Of a DNA stretch of 6,873 bases, positions 5,646 through 6,873 are shown one piece after another (position 1 is the first letter of the stretch; each line of letters opens with the position of its first letter). The notes below the pieces were generated by a model. That model was not told the DNA's origin, did not search any database, and saw only the letters and a list, made by a program, of their open reading frames with translations. The DNA is from Pseudomonadota bacterium (GTDB taxonomy: Bacteria > Pseudomonadota > Alphaproteobacteria > Rhizobiales > Rhizobiaceae), in the NCBI GenBank assembly GCA_023387775.1, contig JAEWHN010000079.1, positions 1 to 6,873 on the forward strand, written 5' to 3'. Made by a program: the position numbers and the translations under genes.

Positions 5646-6458
5646 CTAGCGGGGGAACAACCCGCCAACCGGATCCGCGACGCCGCCAAGCAGCATGCCG
5701 ATGAAGTACAGCGCGAAGGCCGCCGCAACAAGCCCGTCGACGCGATCCATGACGCCGCCATGGCCGGGAATGAGATGGCTGGAGTCTTTTACGCCGTGCC
5801 GGCGCTTGACCCAGGATTCGAACAGATCGCCGATCTGCGAGATCACGGACAAGAGGATCGCCACCGGCAGCATGACGAGCAGCGAGGCGCCAGCCCAAAC
5901 CGCCACCGCCAGGCCGGCAGCCACGCCGCACACAGTGCCGCCGATGGCGCCGCTCCAGGTCTTGCCAGGAGAGATCGAGGGAGCAAGCTTCGGCCCGCCA
6001 ACGGCGCGGCCGACGAAATAGGCAAGGATATCCGTCGCCCATACCACGGCGAACAGGAACAGCACCGCCATCAGGCCCGTATGGTCGCCGCCGCGCAGAA
6101 ATGCCAGCGAGATTCCGGACAGGCCGGCATAGGCGAGGCCGGCAGCGGTCCAGTTGCCCTGCCCGCGCACAAGTCCGAAGCCGGCCGACACCAGAACCGC
6201 CCCGGCCAGCGCAAGCAGCACTCCGCCCGAAGGCCAACCGCCAAGCAGCGCCAGCAGAACCACGGCGAGCAGGGCCGCCGAAAACCACTGATGCACGCCA
6301 TTGGCTTCGGTGCGGGACATGGAGCACCATTCATAGAAGATCGCCAGCGAGATGACTGCCGACAAGGCGCGGAACGGCAGGCCGCCAAGCCAGGTGAGGC
6401 CCAGCACCACCACCGCCATGACGATGCCCGAAATGACGCGAAGCTGCAGATTGTTCAT
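5646..6458 (-). CDS. cdsA: phosphatidate cytidylyltransferase CdsA
   Basis: CdsA makes CDP-diacylglycerol from phosphatidic acid and CTP at the inner membrane; all major phospholipids derive from this intermediate. The protein has 270 residues, slightly shorter than E. coli CdsA (285). Hydrophobic stretches cover most of it, consistent with about eight transmembrane segments. The family signature is complete at 215-241: Ser215, Lys218-Arg219, Lys224-Asp225, His233-Gly234-Gly235 and Asp238-Arg239-x-Asp241. The upstream motif SPGKTWSG is at 163-170. ATG at 6458 (MNNLQLRVISGIVM) was chosen because the frame upstream runs antiphase through uppS and is arginine-rich. The Shine-Dalgarno is weak, so translation may depend on ribosomes finishing uppS, whose stop lies 11 bp upstream. 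The stop is TAG. Confidence 0.97.
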   Translation of the reverse strand: MNNLQLRVISGIVMAVVVLGLTWLGGLPFRALSAVISLAIFYEWCSMSRTEANGVHQWFSAALLAVVLLALLGGWPSGGVLLALAGAVLVSAGFGLVRGQGNWTAAGLAYAGLSGISLAFLRGGDHTGLMAVLFLFAVVWATDILAYFVGRAVGGPKLAPSISPGKTWSGAIGGTVCGVAAGLAVAVWAGASLLVMLPVAILLSVISQIGDLFESWVKRRHGVKDSSHLIPGHGGVMDRVDGLVAAAFALYFIGMLLGGVADPVGGLFPR

Positions 6459-6469
6459 TTGTCTGATGC

Positions 6470-6873
6470 TCAAGATGCCGCGCCACTGGCGAGCAAGCCG
6501 CCGAAACGGCGCTCGCGGGAGGCATACTGCTCCAGCGCCTCGGCCAGATGGCTCCTGGTGAAATCGGGCCAGTAGCAAGGCATGAATACGAGTTCACTAT
6601 AGGCTGCCTGCCAGAGCAGGAAGTTGGAAAGGCGCAATTCGCCGCTGGTGCGGATCACCAGATCGGGATCGGGGATTTCGGCGGTATCGAGAGCATTCGA
6701 AACGGTTTCGATGTCGATGTCTTCAGGCGCCAGCTCGCCCGCGGCCACCCGCTCGGCGATCTTGCGCGCCGCGCGCGCGATTTCGTCGCGGCCGCCATAG
6801 TTGAATGCGATGACCAGGTTGATGGCGGAGTTGCCGGCGGTGAGTGCCTCGGCTTCGTGCAGCAGCGCCGCAA
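6470..6873 (-). CDS. uppS: isoprenyl transferase / undecaprenyl diphosphate synthase UppS, C-terminal part (truncated by window edge)
   Basis: UppS extends farnesyl diphosphate with isopentenyl diphosphate in cis to the C55 carrier used for peptidoglycan and surface polysaccharides; it is a soluble cytosolic dimer. The last 133 residues are visible, about half the usual 240-255; the start is beyond the right edge. I extended the frame from the stop at 6470 to the edge. Early in the visible part is the motif IAFNYGGRDEI. The key signature is IRTSGELRLSNFLLWQ followed by AYSELVF. Counting from the first visible codon, Arg74, Arg80, Ser82 and Glu93 have the same spacing as E. coli Arg194, Arg200, Ser202 and the Mg2+-binding Glu213. 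The gene sits 11 bp upstream of cdsA, the conserved pairing. Confidence 0.96.
   Translation of the reverse strand, partial: AALLHEAEALTAGNSAINLVIAFNYGGRDEIARAARKIAERVAAGELAPEDIDIETVSNALDTAEIPDPDLVIRTSGELRLSNFLLWQAAYSELVFMPCYWPDFTRSHLAEALEQYASRERRFGGLLASGAAS

Noticed and set aside
4525..5649. 374-codon plus-strand open frame opposite rseP
   Set aside because: Full overlap with the conserved rseP coding strand and low-complexity charged composition (Arg, Asp, Glu, Ala) typical of an antisense shadow in GC-rich DNA.
5649..5665. 5-bp hairpin at the end of cdsA (GCGGG/CCCGC)
   Set aside because: Short stem inside coding sequence with no T-run after it; expected by chance in GC-rich DNA.
5760..6575. 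271-codon plus-strand open frame opposite cdsA
   Set aside because: Antisense to cdsA, rich in His, Gln, Arg and Ala, with no family motif; a shadow frame.
6459..6578. 40-codon upstream extension of cdsA into uppS
   Set aside because: It overlaps the end of uppS in another frame and does not resemble a CdsA N-terminus; the membrane protein begins naturally at 6458.

Overview
The window is a dense, single-direction envelope-biogenesis cluster from a GC-rich Gram-negative bacterium. Gene order and protein sequences fit an alphaproteobacterium, most likely of the Hyphomicrobiales (rhizobial/Brucella-type) branch. That placement is inferred from remembered family sequences and synteny, not from a search. 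Every supported gene lies on the minus strand, so transcription runs from high to low coordinates. Five complete genes and two edge-truncated genes fill almost the whole window.

In transcription order the layout is: uppS (3' part, right edge), cdsA, a 113-bp gap, rseP, a 219-bp gap, bamA, a 51-bp gap, lpxD, fabZ, lpxA (5' part, left edge). The uppS-cdsA pair is separated by 11 bp, lpxD-fabZ by 2 bp and fabZ-lpxA by 13 bp. This looks like an operon with translational coupling at its distal end. The 219-bp gap before bamA is the best place for an internal promoter or leader. The 51-bp gap between bamA and lpxD carries a 10-bp perfect stem-loop and a 16-bp palindrome that covers the bamA stop codon.

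The genes cover successive needs of the cell envelope. UppS makes the C55 lipid carrier for peptidoglycan and surface polysaccharides. CdsA makes CDP-diacylglycerol for phospholipids. RseP is an inner-membrane site-2 protease linked to envelope stress. BamA inserts outer-membrane beta-barrels. LpxA and LpxD acylate the lipid A precursor, and FabZ draws on the same 3-hydroxyacyl-ACP pool for fatty-acid synthesis.

No RNA gene, mobile element, CRISPR array, intrinsic terminator or plus-strand gene could be supported. The coding content is conserved housekeeping and I see no novel system. What merits a second look is non-coding: the bamA-lpxD hairpins, the bamA leader with three inverted repeats and a consensus TATAAT close to the start codon, and the absence of skp and dxr from positions they hold in some related clusters.
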